Assembly (NCBI GenBank): GCA_903835005.1
Contig: CAILLK010000101.1
Coordinates: 1 to 64,000 of the forward strand
Reading direction: 5' to 3'
From: an uncultured Bacteroidota bacterium
GTDB lineage: Bacteria; Bacteroidota; Bacteroidia; Chitinophagales; Chitinophagaceae
Length of the DNA: 64,000 bases
Of the stretch, positions 1 through 8,780 are shown piece by piece. Position 1 is the first letter of the stretch; each line of letters opens with the position of its first letter. The notes under the pieces are model-generated. The model was not told the DNA's origin. It saw nothing but the letters and a program-made list of their open reading frames with translations, and searched no databases. Made by a program: the position numbers and the translations under genes.

Positions 1-31
1 GAGCCTGCCCTGAGAGCGATAACCAAAGGGG

Positions 32-1378
32 CTATTCCTTCACCACCCTGAAATTCTGTACCTCCCCATTAGCCCCTATGATTTTCACTAAGTAAACTCC
101 GGGAGTAAGGTGTATGATACTAACAGCTTCTTTGTTTGAAATAAGCTTTGTCTCAAGCAACTCTGATCCTAGTAAGTTGTAAATTATTAAATCGCTATTA
201 GCGCCATTTTCTATATTCAGTTCATCATTTACCGGGTTCGGATAAATTTTCACATTTGTATATTGTCCCATTTGCACATTACCAATCCCCATTGCTGTAT
301 TATATACCATCCTCACCCGGTTGTTATCTTCATCAGCTATGTAAATTACCCCGTTTTTATCCACAAATACATCGCCACATTTTAATTCTGCAGCAGTAGC
401 AGGCCCACCATCTCCTGAGTATCCCCTCGTTCCGGTACCTGCTACAGTACTTATTATACCAGTTGCACCATCTATTTTCCTTATCACTCCATCGCCATAT
501 TCTGCTATGAATATATTTTCCTGATTATCTACATATATGCCGCATGGCTGATTAAGTGTTGCATTCACAGCCAGGCCTCCATCACCCGTGTGTCCGGCAG
601 TTCCATTTCCAGCAATAGTTGTTATAATGTTAGTTGTGGCATCTACTTTACGTATAGCATGATTGTATTGGTCACAAATAAAAATATTACCAATGCTGTC
701 TGCAAAACATTGAATAGGTCCATTGAATGTTGCGTTAGTTGCCGCTTCTCCATCACCAGAATAACCAATAACCCCTGTGCCTGCAAATGTTGTAATAATG
801 TTTGTAGAATTTGTTATTTTACGTATTTTATTGTTATCATAAACTGCTATATAAATATTGGCAGATCTATCTAAACAAATTCCAACTGGGTTATTCAACT
901 CGGCATTTATTGCTAAACCCCCATCGCCTCCATTTCCAAGTATACCATTTCCACATATTGTATTAATGATGCCTGTTGCTATACTTACTTTTCTAATCCT
1001 GTTATTTAAACCATCAGCTATATAAATATTGCCAGCACTATCTGTAAATACAGCTTCTGGAACATATAAATTTGCGTTTGTAGCGAGTATTCCATCTCCA
1101 TTATATCCAGCACTGTCAGTACCAGCTATAGTGGTGATAATTCCAGTTGTTAAATTTACTTTTCGTACTCTACTGTTAAAACCATCGGCTATATAAAGAT
1201 TCCCAAAATTATCCAGACAAAATCCTTCATCAGAATTTAATTTCGCATTAGTTGCAGGGCCACCATCTCCGCTATATCCAGCACTCTCTTTGCCAGCAAC
1301 TGTAACAATAATATTTTCCTGTGCCTGCATATTATAGCAGGCACATGAGATAATTATTATCAAAACTAATTGCTTCAT
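32..1378 (-). CDS. Secreted NHL-repeat beta-propeller protein with T9SS type A sorting domain
   Basis: The 448-residue protein opens with a signal peptide (about residues 1-19, ending near MQAQ). About six NHL-type repeats follow, recognisable by recurring phrases such as TIAGTDSAGYNGDG, NIYIADGLNNRIRKV and GDGGLA; such repeats fold into a beta-propeller. The last 75 residues (VKIYPNPVNDEL near the start, LTPGVYLVKI, FRVVKE at the end) match the T9SS type A C-terminal signal, so the product is probably exported by T9SS and surface-attached or released. Its ligand is unknown. Three relatives lie at 40-44 kb. The start codon overlaps the stop codon of a T9SS remnant just upstream. The domain call is firm; the function is not. 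Confidence 0.9.
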   Translation of the reverse strand: MKQLVLIIIISCACYNMQAQENIIVTVAGKESAGYSGDGGPATNAKLNSDEGFCLDNFGNLYIADGFNSRVRKVNLTTGIITTIAGTDSAGYNGDGILATNANLYVPEAVFTDSAGNIYIADGLNNRIRKVSIATGIINTICGNGILGNGGDGGLAINAELNNPVGICLDRSANIYIAVYDNNKIRKITNSTNIITTFAGTGVIGYSGDGEAATNATFNGPIQCFADSIGNIFICDQYNHAIRKVDATTNIITTIAGNGTAGHTGDGGLAVNATLNQPCGIYVDNQENIFIAEYGDGVIRKIDGATGIISTVAGTGTRGYSGDGGPATAAELKCGDVFVDKNGVIYIADEDNNRVRMVYNTAMGIGNVQMGQYTNVKIYPNPVNDELNIENGANSDLIIYNLLGSELLETKLISNKEAVSIIHLTPGVYLVKIIGANGEVQNFRVVKE

Positions 1379-1509
1379 TCTACTACAAATTTAAACCTAA
1401 ATTCATTGCCTTTACTATCTCGTAATTGCATTATATAGATACCTGGTGAAATATTGCCTAATTGCAAATTGTAATTACCGCTATTGTAGACAATATTTTT
1501 TACTCTGCG
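1375..1509 (-). pseudogene. 3' remnant of a T9SS sorting-domain gene
   Basis: The minus-strand frame has an in-frame TAG just before it, then 44 codons ending in a recognisable T9SS type A C-terminal signal: a YNLQLGNISPGIYIMQLRD core, then FRFKFVVE and stop. No start codon or upstream domain is present. The TGA stop shares bases with the ATG of the following NHL gene (GAATGA), as in a translationally coupled tandem pair. I read it as the tail of an earlier tandem gene whose body was deleted or replaced by the repeat-rich DNA next to it. Confidence 0.7.
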
Positions 1510-1726
1510 CTAAGACTCCCTAGCAGTAATAGAAGCTTTTACTATGACCAACTTTTGATACTGTCGCAGCCCAAGTCTCCAAGAAATAAAGCCAGCTTGA
1601 GCGAAGTCGGAGGATTGCAGGGTACAGAAGCTGATGTTATTCCCAATCAATATCACTAAACATACGCTCAATGGTCCCTTTCAAAATAAACATACCAAAT
1701 AAATAGGAATTTCCAATTATTTATTT

Positions 1727-1734
1727 TATCTTTG
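1727..1734 (+). promoter_or_regulatory. Candidate Bacteroidota -7 element (TATCTTTG)
   Basis: TATCTTTG followed by TCCC fits the TAnnTTTG consensus. No good TTG-type -33 element is visible at the expected distance. The only frame it could serve is the 31-codon ORF starting 36 nt downstream. Confidence 0.3.
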
Positions 1735-1770
1735 TCCCAAATTTAACCAAAAATATCAACTTATTTATCT

Positions 1771-1866
1771 ATGAAACAATCTTTATTTCATCCTGAGTTA
1801 ATCGTAGGGCTTTATGCCTGCTCCGGATTCAGACACCCATACATTCTCGCTGATTTAGGCTATTGA
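1771..1866 (+). CDS. 31-residue ORF, possible gene remnant
   Basis: ATG followed by 31 codons (starts MKQSLFHPEL, ends ILADLGY) and TGA. It is too short for family assignment. It is listed only because a TATCTTTG promoter-like element and an A/T-rich leader precede it, as at real genes here. It could be the 5' end of a gene disrupted by the repeats that follow, or chance. Confidence 0.2.
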   Translation: MKQSLFHPELIVGLYACSGFRHPYILADLGY

Positions 1867-1901
1867 AGTTATAACAACCAAATTCCCTATACCTCAAATA
1901 G

Positions 1902-1980
1902 GAGATATGATGAGATAATCGTAAATTATTTTATATCAGCCACCAGCAAGGGTTTCAGCGTTTTCCATTATCCCATTGCT
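1902..1980. repeat. Direct repeat R1, copy 1
   Basis: Begins GAGATATGATGAGATAATCG and is about 90% identical by eye to the copy at 2306. The 3' end carries TTATCCCATT, which can pair imperfectly with CATAGGATAA downstream. Confidence 0.8.
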
Positions 1981-2192
1981 TTTTTTAAGGGACATAGGAT
2001 AATTCAATCAAAAAGCTTTTTTCCAGAGGCTGCCTTTTTTCAAGGTAGTAGTAAAGTATTAGGGACCAGACATTAAGTTGCAAGGTTAACGTGAGTTCGA
2101 TGGCTTAAAAGGCTCTATGATGCTCAATTTTATTGGTACAAAAATAATCCAGAAGGGATTAAATGTCTATAGAAACCATTCTATGAGTTTTG

Positions 2193-2275
2193 CCGATGCT
2201 GAAGGCATCGCATGTATTGATGGCAAAAATGAGTAATTGACACAATCAATTGATATAAACTCCGAACTGACTATA
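2193..2275. repeat. Dispersed repeat R2, copy 1
   Basis: CCGATGCTGAAGGCATCG and the following ~60 bp match the intergenic copy beginning at 14013 (CCGATGCTGAAGGTATCG). Both share further blocks ending in TTCCGAAC or CTCCGAAC. The spacing suggests a dispersed intergenic repeat rather than coding DNA. Confidence 0.6.
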
Positions 2276-2305
2276 GGTTACTCATTTCCCAATCTCGCAA
2301 AGAAT

Positions 2306-2406
2306 GAGATATGATGAGATAATCGTAAATTAATTTATATCAGCCACCAGCCAGGGTTTCAGCGTTTACCATTATCCCATTTCGTTTTTTTGAGACAATG
2401 GGATAA
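2306..2406. repeat. Direct repeat R1, copy 2, with perfect inverted repeat
   Basis: Second copy of the repeat at 1902. It ends in a 10-bp perfect inverted repeat, TTATCCCATT (2372-2381) and AATGGGATAA (2397-2406), separated by a T-rich loop. This arm is degenerate in copy 1, so copy 2 appears better preserved. Confidence 0.8.
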
Positions 2407-2616
2407 CCAAACAAAATCCTCAACAAATATTCAAAACAATATTTCTTTTACATTATGAAATTTCAATATTTTTTGCGATAACACCAAATAGACATTATAA
2501 ACCGGCATTAAACAGGATCTTTGCAAATTGCCACTTTGTTGCTTTGCGTGCGCTTTTTCTATAACGTTTTATTTTGAAAACTTCATTAATATAGCTCAAC
2601 CCCACAATTATATGGA

Positions 2617-3933
2617 TCAGCTCAATATTAATTCGCTCAGTTCCAGCCCCTTCTTAATCAGGTCCAGGTTGAAGTTCTCATCAACCCCATGCATATTGCA
2701 GTCGTTGTTGCCCAGCGATATAAGGAAGGCATCAATACCCAGCACATTTTTAAAATCGGCTACTACAGGTATACCACCCCCCACATTCTTTATCACCGGC
2801 TTTACCCCATATACCTGCTCCTGGTATTCCATTATCTTCAGTATTTCCGGGTCCGATACATTTACTTTTACCGGGTACGACAATTTGTCAATTTTCAGTT
2901 CATAATCAATATATTCAGGCACATGGTCAGCAACATATTTCCGGAACATTTCCACAAAAGCCTCTGGTTTCTGAGACGCCACCAGCCTGAAATTTATTTT
3001 GGCGAAAGCGCTGGCTGGTATAATGTTTTTATACCCCTCGCCTGTATACCCCGCCTGGATCCCGCTCACTTCTATAGCTGGCCATATGCCCACCATAGTA
3101 TGAAAATCGTACTTCCCTATAGTAGTTTTTACACCGGCTGTCACCATCGGGTCGTCTATTTTCAGCAATGCCAGGTTGCGCTCAATTTGTTGCGGTTTTA
3201 TTTTATCCACAGCATCATAAAACCCTGGAATGGTTACTGTGCCATCAGTAAGTAGCATTTTTGCCAGAAAGGCTATCAGCTCCTTGGTAGCGCTCGGCAC
3301 GCCGCTGCCGAATAAACCGGAATGCAGGTCGTTTTTGGCAGATATGAATTTTAAGGTAAGGTTGCCGCCACCCCTCAGCGATTCCTCAATAGTAGGTGTG
3401 CCCCCCAGTATTTCACCGTCCGAAATAAGGATCTGGTCACATATCAGCTTGTCGGAATTAGCAATTACCAGATCAGTCATATCGGGGTTGCTGGTCTCTT
3501 CATTACCCTCAATCATGAATTTGAGATTGCAACCCAGCCTGTTTTCTTTAATAAGCTTAATAGCAGTATATATATGTATAAAATTCTGACCCTTGTTATC
3601 CACAATCCCGCGGCCAATAAGCCTTCCGTCTATTTCCGTAAGATAGAATGGCTGCGATTTCCAGCCATCTTCTATGCTGGCTGGCTGAACATCGTAGTGG
3701 CCATATATCAGTTTCGTTTTCAGTTTATCAGATACATGGTATTCTGCCAGAACAACGGGGTTTGTTGCCGGGCCCTTCAGCAGGCTCACCTTAAATCCAT
3801 TACCCTCAAACAGGTGGGTTAACCATTTTACCTGCTCCGAAATACCCGATGCAAAAGAAGCATCAGTCGATATGCTTTTAAAGCCTATATACTCCTTGAG
3901 CAGATGGGTGAAAGCCGTAAGATCCTGTTTCAT
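2617..3933 (-). CDS. M20 family metallopeptidase (dipeptidase-like)
   Basis: The 438-residue protein is a zinc-dependent exopeptidase of the M20/M25/M40 family. Visible metal and catalytic motifs: GHYDVQPA (H79, D81), GRGIVDNKGQ (bridging Asp about 112), EGNEETSNP (catalytic and metal Glu about 145-146), ISDGE, and a C-terminal MHGVDENF histidine. A dimerisation 'lid' insertion lies between about residues 185 and 300. There is no signal peptide, so it is probably cytosolic and cleaves dipeptides or small peptides. Length fits carnosinase-like M20 dipeptidases. It stands alone, with no operon partner. Substrate is not deducible. Confidence 0.92.
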   Translation of the reverse strand: MKQDLTAFTHLLKEYIGFKSISTDASFASGISEQVKWLTHLFEGNGFKVSLLKGPATNPVVLAEYHVSDKLKTKLIYGHYDVQPASIEDGWKSQPFYLTEIDGRLIGRGIVDNKGQNFIHIYTAIKLIKENRLGCNLKFMIEGNEETSNPDMTDLVIANSDKLICDQILISDGEILGGTPTIEESLRGGGNLTLKFISAKNDLHSGLFGSGVPSATKELIAFLAKMLLTDGTVTIPGFYDAVDKIKPQQIERNLALLKIDDPMVTAGVKTTIGKYDFHTMVGIWPAIEVSGIQAGYTGEGYKNIIPASAFAKINFRLVASQKPEAFVEMFRKYVADHVPEYIDYELKIDKLSYPVKVNVSDPEILKIMEYQEQVYGVKPVIKNVGGGIPVVADFKNVLGIDAFLISLGNNDCNMHGVDENFNLDLIKKGLELSELILS

Positions 3934-4151
3934 ATTAAAAATTATATATTATTATATTGCAGCATGAGATTACCATGACTACTTGAATACCTCAAACCGC
4001 TGACATGCAGATTTGACCCGCTGTAGCGGTTTGTGCAAACTTCGGCAATTAGAATGGGACTTTCAAAAAATAAAGTATTCTTGCAGAGCCCGGTCAGCAA
4101 CCCGTTATGCAAAATAATTCAATTAACTGATCCAACCGGATTTTTGCACCA

Positions 4152-4478
4152 CTAATAGTGCCATCCTTTTATCATTTTAGTGTTAAGTGTGGAGGTGTTA
4201 TGCAGATTCAGCAGGTCATTAAACTCGCGCCAGGTTTCATCTTTGAAGTTATAATATCCAAGGCATGTTTTTCCAGACTGCATGTATATCCTTATCCATT
4301 TGCTGTTGCTGGAGTTGGGAAAACGATCCGGCATAATATTGATTTTTTTAAGTAATTCCTGCGCTATCTCCATAAATCTTCGTTCTAATGTGGTTAAAGG
4401 TAAGCTTTTATATTCAATAAAACTAAAAACTAATTTATTGACTGCCTGTTGTTCCTTCTTTACTGCCTTCCCCGGCAT
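4152..4478 (-). CDS. Hypothetical protein, 108 residues
   Basis: Small soluble protein with no recognised domain. It is rich in Lys and Asn, with a helical N-terminal half and an aromatic stretch (GYYNFKDETWREF). It overlaps the 3' end of the upstream arylsulfotransferase-like gene by 44 nt in another frame. If that overlap is disliked, the next in-frame ATG (MEIAQELL) gives a ~72-residue product. Translational coupling to the upstream gene is plausible but unproven. Confidence 0.45.
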   Translation of the reverse strand: MPGKAVKKEQQAVNKLVFSFIEYKSLPLTTLERRFMEIAQELLKKINIMPDRFPNSSNSKWIRIYMQSGKTCLGYYNFKDETWREFNDLLNLHNTSTLNTKMIKGWHY

Positions 4479-5991
4479 TACTATTTATTTCCCGGCCAGC
4501 CTGCAATTCATTAGCATCTTCATGCCATATCAGCCGTTCCAGGGCTTCTTTGTTCTGGATAATGCTAGCCCTGTATTCGGGTATGGGATTCCACTTTTTT
4601 TCTGCGTCATTCCACCGCTGGGGCATGGCGCTCCATATAATTTCTTTATTGCGGTTCACTATAAACACTTTACTGTCGGGGGCCGCGGTAGAAACAAAAA
4701 TAGACCGGTCAGACAGTTCAATTACATTGCCCCCTGCCGGGAAACCATATGGCGATTGGTAAATGCTGGGACACGCATATTCCCACAATAGTTTCAGTGT
4801 GTCTTTACCGGTTGTGGGCTCCTCCAGTATTTCTACTGAGGGCAGCGAACCCGGATGGCAATAATTATTGTTGAACAACATTAAATTTCCGTCATGAGTC
4901 TGCTTAATACTATGCTGCCCGCAAAACAAGCTATAGTTGTTTTCAGTAGTTCCTTCCTTGTTGATTCCGCCATAATCATTGACTACAGTTCCTTCGGGGT
5001 ATTTGATTTTCAGAATACGGCTTATGTTTTTAAAACTGATATAAATAAATTGCTTTTTATCATCAAAATGGAATGAGTTTTCATGAACATCAAGGGCTGT
5101 CCCGTCGGCTGGAGGTTTCAAATAACGAGGATGTGTTTTGGTAAAGTAATCCGAAGATTTCCAATACCATACAACTTTACCACTTTCATCATACTCTATC
5201 AGATTGCCAAATTGCGTTTTTTGGCTGTTACTTTTATTCTTCTGGCTTTGAGATTTCGGGACCTCCCTGTAAGAAGGATCGCAGTTATAAATTGCCGAAT
5301 CTTCACCAAGAATCATATAATGACCATTTGAAAGCCGGGTAAACTGATGATGAAAATGCTCTGAGTTATCGCCGCTCACAGTGGCTGCAGCAGGTGGTTT
5401 CCATAATATTTCACCATCATAATTTATCTCATAAGGAGGGTCAGATACGAATGTTATAGTTCCCTGCCTCGAAATTTTCATATTTCTTGGGGTAACCTGA
5501 TGGCCTTCCAATTTGGGTAAAAACCAAACCGGCTCTCCGTTCATATCATAAAGTGTTTTGTTGTCGTCCAGAAATACATAGGCATCTTTATAAGCTTCAG
5601 CGGCTGTTGTGATTTTCAGGCGAACTAAAGTGGTATCCACTTCCGGAACAGAAGCTGTAGCGAAATGAAATAAAGAGCTGATAGTTTTATCAGATTGTTT
5701 AAAACTATAAACTATGCGCCAGGTATATTGGCAGCAAAATGACGGCACCCGTTCTATTATCTTATTGGATTTAGAGTGGATGGTTTTTATAATATGCCTG
5801 CAAAACGAATCTGGATTATTAAAACTACCGGAAGCGATTTCGAATGTATAATCGAGGCTCCGGGGCTCTTCCGGCACTTTAAATCCTATTGTTGTGTAAT
5901 TGAGTGTACTGCCATCAAGAGGTTTTATTTGAGCAGGCAGCACTTGAGTAATTATTAACAAAAGACTTAGGATGGTAGGTAGTCTAAGCAT
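4435..5991 (-). CDS. Arylsulfotransferase (ASST)-like secreted protein, paralog 1
   Basis: 518 residues with a signal peptide (about 1-20). The body resembles ASST-type beta-propellers: phrases such as YEINYDGEILW, HHQFTRLSNGHYM, DVHENSFHF, ILKIKYPEGTVVNDYG, CGQHSIKQ and GGNVIELSDRSIFVS recur in the family. Conserved histidines in HHQF, DVHEN and GQHS are candidates for the catalytic and sulfate-binding His residues of bacterial PAPS-independent sulfotransferases. It could transfer sulfate between aryl donors and acceptors in the envelope, or be a non-catalytic propeller. A closely related gene lies directly upstream on the same strand. No T9SS signal is seen, so periplasmic or surface location rests on the signal peptide alone. 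Confidence 0.72.
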   Translation of the reverse strand: MLRLPTILSLLLIITQVLPAQIKPLDGSTLNYTTIGFKVPEEPRSLDYTFEIASGSFNNPDSFCRHIIKTIHSKSNKIIERVPSFCCQYTWRIVYSFKQSDKTISSLFHFATASVPEVDTTLVRLKITTAAEAYKDAYVFLDDNKTLYDMNGEPVWFLPKLEGHQVTPRNMKISRQGTITFVSDPPYEINYDGEILWKPPAAATVSGDNSEHFHHQFTRLSNGHYMILGEDSAIYNCDPSYREVPKSQSQKNKSNSQKTQFGNLIEYDESGKVVWYWKSSDYFTKTHPRYLKPPADGTALDVHENSFHFDDKKQFIYISFKNISRILKIKYPEGTVVNDYGGINKEGTTENNYSLFCGQHSIKQTHDGNLMLFNNNYCHPGSLPSVEILEEPTTGKDTLKLLWEYACPSIYQSPYGFPAGGNVIELSDRSIFVSTAAPDSKVFIVNRNKEIIWSAMPQRWNDAEKKWNPIPEYRASIIQNKEALERLIWHEDANELQAGREINSNAGEGSKEGTTGSQ

Positions 5992-6340
5992 TTTATATTA
6001 TTTTCAGTTGAATTTATAACTATACTAAAGGATGTTTGACATTTATTAAATGATTTTGTTTAACAAATAGCGAAGTGTATTTTAAAAATATTTATTATTA
6101 TTGAACTGTTTTTTGTTGAGGTCCTTCTTCCCAAAGCACTGTCTTGAACTCAATATTTATTCCTAAAGCTTAAAGTATTTCAAAATTTTAAAATGCAATT
6201 TAGCCCAAGTGGATTTAATTATTTGTAGAATTAATTTGATGTTAATAAAATAAACTACAATAGCTAAATAAATTAATAAAAATAATTAAATTATATGCGG
6301 TTAAGGGTATTGCCAAAATGTAAAATGTATCTCCTGAACT
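5992..6340. other. A/T-rich spacer between the two ASST-like genes
   Basis: About 350 bp, strongly A/T-rich. No open frame of interest, clear terminator or consensus TAnnTTTG element was found on the minus strand. Confidence 0.5.
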
Positions 6341-7882
6341 TCATTTGTTTTCGCCCATAATGAGCAGGTCCATCAATTTTCTGTTTTCTATTACACTGGC
6401 TCTGTACTCTGTAATACCAACCCATTTATTTTCCTCACTGCTCCACCTTTCCGGAGCTGCACTCCATAATATCTCTTTGTTTAAGTTTATGATAAATAAC
6501 TTATTATCCGGAGCTGCGGTAGATACAAAAATTGATTTATCTGACAATTCAATTACATTTCCTCCGGCCGGAAATCCATCCTTAGAATGAATTTCTGTGC
6601 TGCAAGGATATTCCCAGATTTTTTCGAGGTTTCCTTCATCTGAATCGGGCTCCTTAAATATTTCTATAGTTGAGGAGCTATCCGGATTATCATGGTTATT
6701 ATTGAACACGAAAATCCTGCCATCGCAGGAGTGTTTTATGGCATGTTGTGCCGAAAATAATTTATTAACTCCTGAATGAGGGGCCTTTTTATTTTCCTGG
6801 CCATAAATATTCAGAAGTGTGCCTTCGGGATATTTTATTTTAAGGATGCTGTTTAAATTCTTACAGCTCACGAATAGAATTTTATTGATTTCATCAAATT
6901 GAAAAGCATTTTCATGGATATCAACTATTTTTTGACGATAATCTTCTATACCGGGAGCAGGGTTATAATGTGAAAGTCCGGGATTTAATAACCTGGAATT
7001 GAGAATGTCGCTTTCTTCATAATATTTTTCTGAATTCCAGCTCCAGACTATTTTCCCTGAATCATCGAATTCTATTATTTCCCCATGAAGTACCTTACGG
7101 ATATTCTTATTATTTCCGGGTAAGTTATTCTTAATCATTGCAATATGATAACTGCAGTCTTCCGCTTTTTCCACGCTGCAGCTTGCCTGTTCATATTTCA
7201 ATGCCATGTAATGCCCGTTATTCAGCCTGGTAAATTCGTGGTTAAAATTTATTGGTTGTTCGTTCATAACGGTATTATCAGGAGTTCTCCATAATACAGT
7301 TCCATCATAGTTGATTTCAAAAGCATGCCCATCAGCAATGAAAGTTATAGTGCCCTGAGGAGTAATCTTTATATCCTGCGGCTGTAGGGTTTTACCCTCT
7401 ATTAAAGGCATATACCAAACTGGCTGCCCTTTTATATTGTATAATACTTTTGTTCCATCTAATAAGATAAAAGCATCTTTATGTCTTTTATATGGATATG
7501 AAATTCTAAGATGAGTAATATTGCTATCCACTTCCGGAATGATACCTGTGTTGAAATGGAAAAGGTTGCTGACTGTTTTACTTTGTTTGCCGAAAATATA
7601 AGTAATCCGCCAGGTATATTGGCAACCAAAATAGGGGACTTCTGCAATAGTATTATTTTGCTTACTCCTTACCGATTGAATAATGTTATTTTTAAACGAA
7701 TCGACAGAATAATAATTACCTTTTGCGAGTTCAAGCAAATAAGTCTGAGTCCTGGCTTCCGCTGGAAACGTGAAGGCGATCAATCTGTAGTTTAATTCAC
7801 TTTTTTCCCGAGGTTTGATCTGGGCAGTCAGGATTAACGGAAAATAAATCAATAAACTTAATGCGTTTAATGTTTTTAGCAT
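6341..7882 (-). CDS. Arylsulfotransferase (ASST)-like secreted protein, paralog 2
   Basis: 513 residues, collinear with the gene at 4435: signal peptide (ending near LTAQ), then FEINYDGTVLW, NHEFTRLNNGHYM, DIHENAFQF, ILKIKYPEGTLLNIYG, SAQHAIKHS and GGNVIELSDKSIFVS. The shared histidine motifs (NHEF, DIHEN, AQHA) are conserved between paralogs, which argues for function. The pair arose by tandem duplication, but the 349-bp spacer suggests separate transcription units. Activity and substrate are unknown. Confidence 0.72.
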   Translation of the reverse strand: MLKTLNALSLLIYFPLILTAQIKPREKSELNYRLIAFTFPAEARTQTYLLELAKGNYYSVDSFKNNIIQSVRSKQNNTIAEVPYFGCQYTWRITYIFGKQSKTVSNLFHFNTGIIPEVDSNITHLRISYPYKRHKDAFILLDGTKVLYNIKGQPVWYMPLIEGKTLQPQDIKITPQGTITFIADGHAFEINYDGTVLWRTPDNTVMNEQPINFNHEFTRLNNGHYMALKYEQASCSVEKAEDCSYHIAMIKNNLPGNNKNIRKVLHGEIIEFDDSGKIVWSWNSEKYYEESDILNSRLLNPGLSHYNPAPGIEDYRQKIVDIHENAFQFDEINKILFVSCKNLNSILKIKYPEGTLLNIYGQENKKAPHSGVNKLFSAQHAIKHSCDGRIFVFNNNHDNPDSSSTIEIFKEPDSDEGNLEKIWEYPCSTEIHSKDGFPAGGNVIELSDKSIFVSTAAPDNKLFIINLNKEILWSAAPERWSSEENKWVGITEYRASVIENRKLMDLLIMGENK

Positions 7883-8016
7883 TATACAGGGATTTGAGGT
7901 AAATTAAAATCAGGCTGATTAACATTACTTTCCTTAAATTTGATTATTAATGATGCTACAAGGTTAGAACATCAGGTGATTAGTTTTTGTAGAATTTATT
8001 ATCAGATGCTGTAGAA

Positions 8017-8024
8017 TAAATTTG
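8017..8024 (+). promoter_or_regulatory. Candidate -7 element (TAAATTTG) for the response regulator gene
   Basis: TAAATTTG matches TAnnTTTG. A TTTTTG run lies 27 bp upstream, longer than the usual spacing, so the promoter is only tentative. It would give a leader of about 85 nt. Confidence 0.3.
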
Positions 8025-8114
8025 AGTGCCCCGGGTGAGAAATTCATTATCTTTATTCATCGATCGCCAGCTATACTCATGAAATTGGATTGATGTTTAC
8101 TGTAAATAGTTTTT

Positions 8115-8756
8115 ATGACGCCTTGTATAATATTAGCAGATGATCATAGTATGATCAGGAAAGGGATAAGGCTTTTAATAACTTCCAGGCTGGGGTATAA
8201 GAATGTATATGAGGCCGATAGCTGTAACAGCCTGATGAACGAGTTGAAAAGTGTGCCTTGCACACATATGATTCTTGATGTAATTTTCCCCGATGGTACT
8301 TGCCTTGAGATAGTTCCCATAATCAGGAAATTATACCCTGATGTGAAAATTATGATCTTTTCGATGCAGCCCGTTGATATTTATGCTGATGCTTTCAGGC
8401 AGTATGATATATATTATTATCTTCCTAAATCATCTAACGAAGAGGAGATTTCAACCTGCATAAAGAGCTTTCTGAATAACGAACCTTACCACAATAAAAA
8501 TAAGTCAACCGCCATCCGGAATAATCCTTTTTCTTCCTTAGCACCCAGGGAGCTTGAAATATTGCACTACCTTCTTAACGGTTATAAGACGAATGATATA
8601 GCTGCTACGCTTAATCTCAGCAACAGTACTGTTTCTACTTTTAAAAAGAGAATTTTCGACAAAACAGGCACTACCAGCTTGTCACAGTTATTCGAAATTG
8701 CTTCTGTAAATAACCTGGGATTTTTTGCAGGTACTTCAAAACCCAAAAATGATTAG
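8115..8756 (+). CDS. NarL/FixJ-type response regulator
   Basis: 213 residues. The N-terminal receiver domain has the acidic pair D9-D10, phospho-acceptor D55 (MILDVIFPDG), S83 and K105 (LPKSS). The C-terminal LuxR-type helix-turn-helix (about 140-205) begins LAPRELEILHYLLNGYKTND and includes the recognition-helix region STVSTFKKRIFDK. It is thus a DNA-binding transcription regulator controlled by phosphorylation. It converges tail-to-tail (24 bp apart) with a large histidine kinase gene, which is a plausible but unproven partner. Confidence 0.93.
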   Translation: MTPCIILADDHSMIRKGIRLLITSRLGYKNVYEADSCNSLMNELKSVPCTHMILDVIFPDGTCLEIVPIIRKLYPDVKIMIFSMQPVDIYADAFRQYDIYYYLPKSSNEEEISTCIKSFLNNEPYHNKNKSTAIRNNPFSSLAPRELEILHYLLNGYKTNDIAATLNLSNSTVSTFKKRIFDKTGTTSLSQLFEIASVNNLGFFAGTSKPKND

Positions 8757-8780
8757 AAATGCGTTACTGATTAATCATCA

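Larger units (their letters stand above)
1510..2616. other. Gene-poor, repeat-rich intergenic stretch
   Basis: About 1.1 kb without a convincing gene. It holds a 31-codon open frame behind a promoter-like element, two copies of a ~80-bp direct repeat and one copy of a repeat shared with position 14013. A GAGCGAAGTCGGAGG stretch near 1599 looks like spacer filler rather than coding sequence. Short open frames here show no protein-family resemblance. Confidence 0.6.

Noticed and set aside
1462-1659. 65-codon plus-strand ORF
   Set aside because: It runs antisense through the T9SS remnant and then through spacer filler; no protein-like features.
2689-3255. 188-codon plus-strand ORF opposite the M20 peptidase
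   Set aside because: Antisense to intact catalytic motifs, with no independent support.
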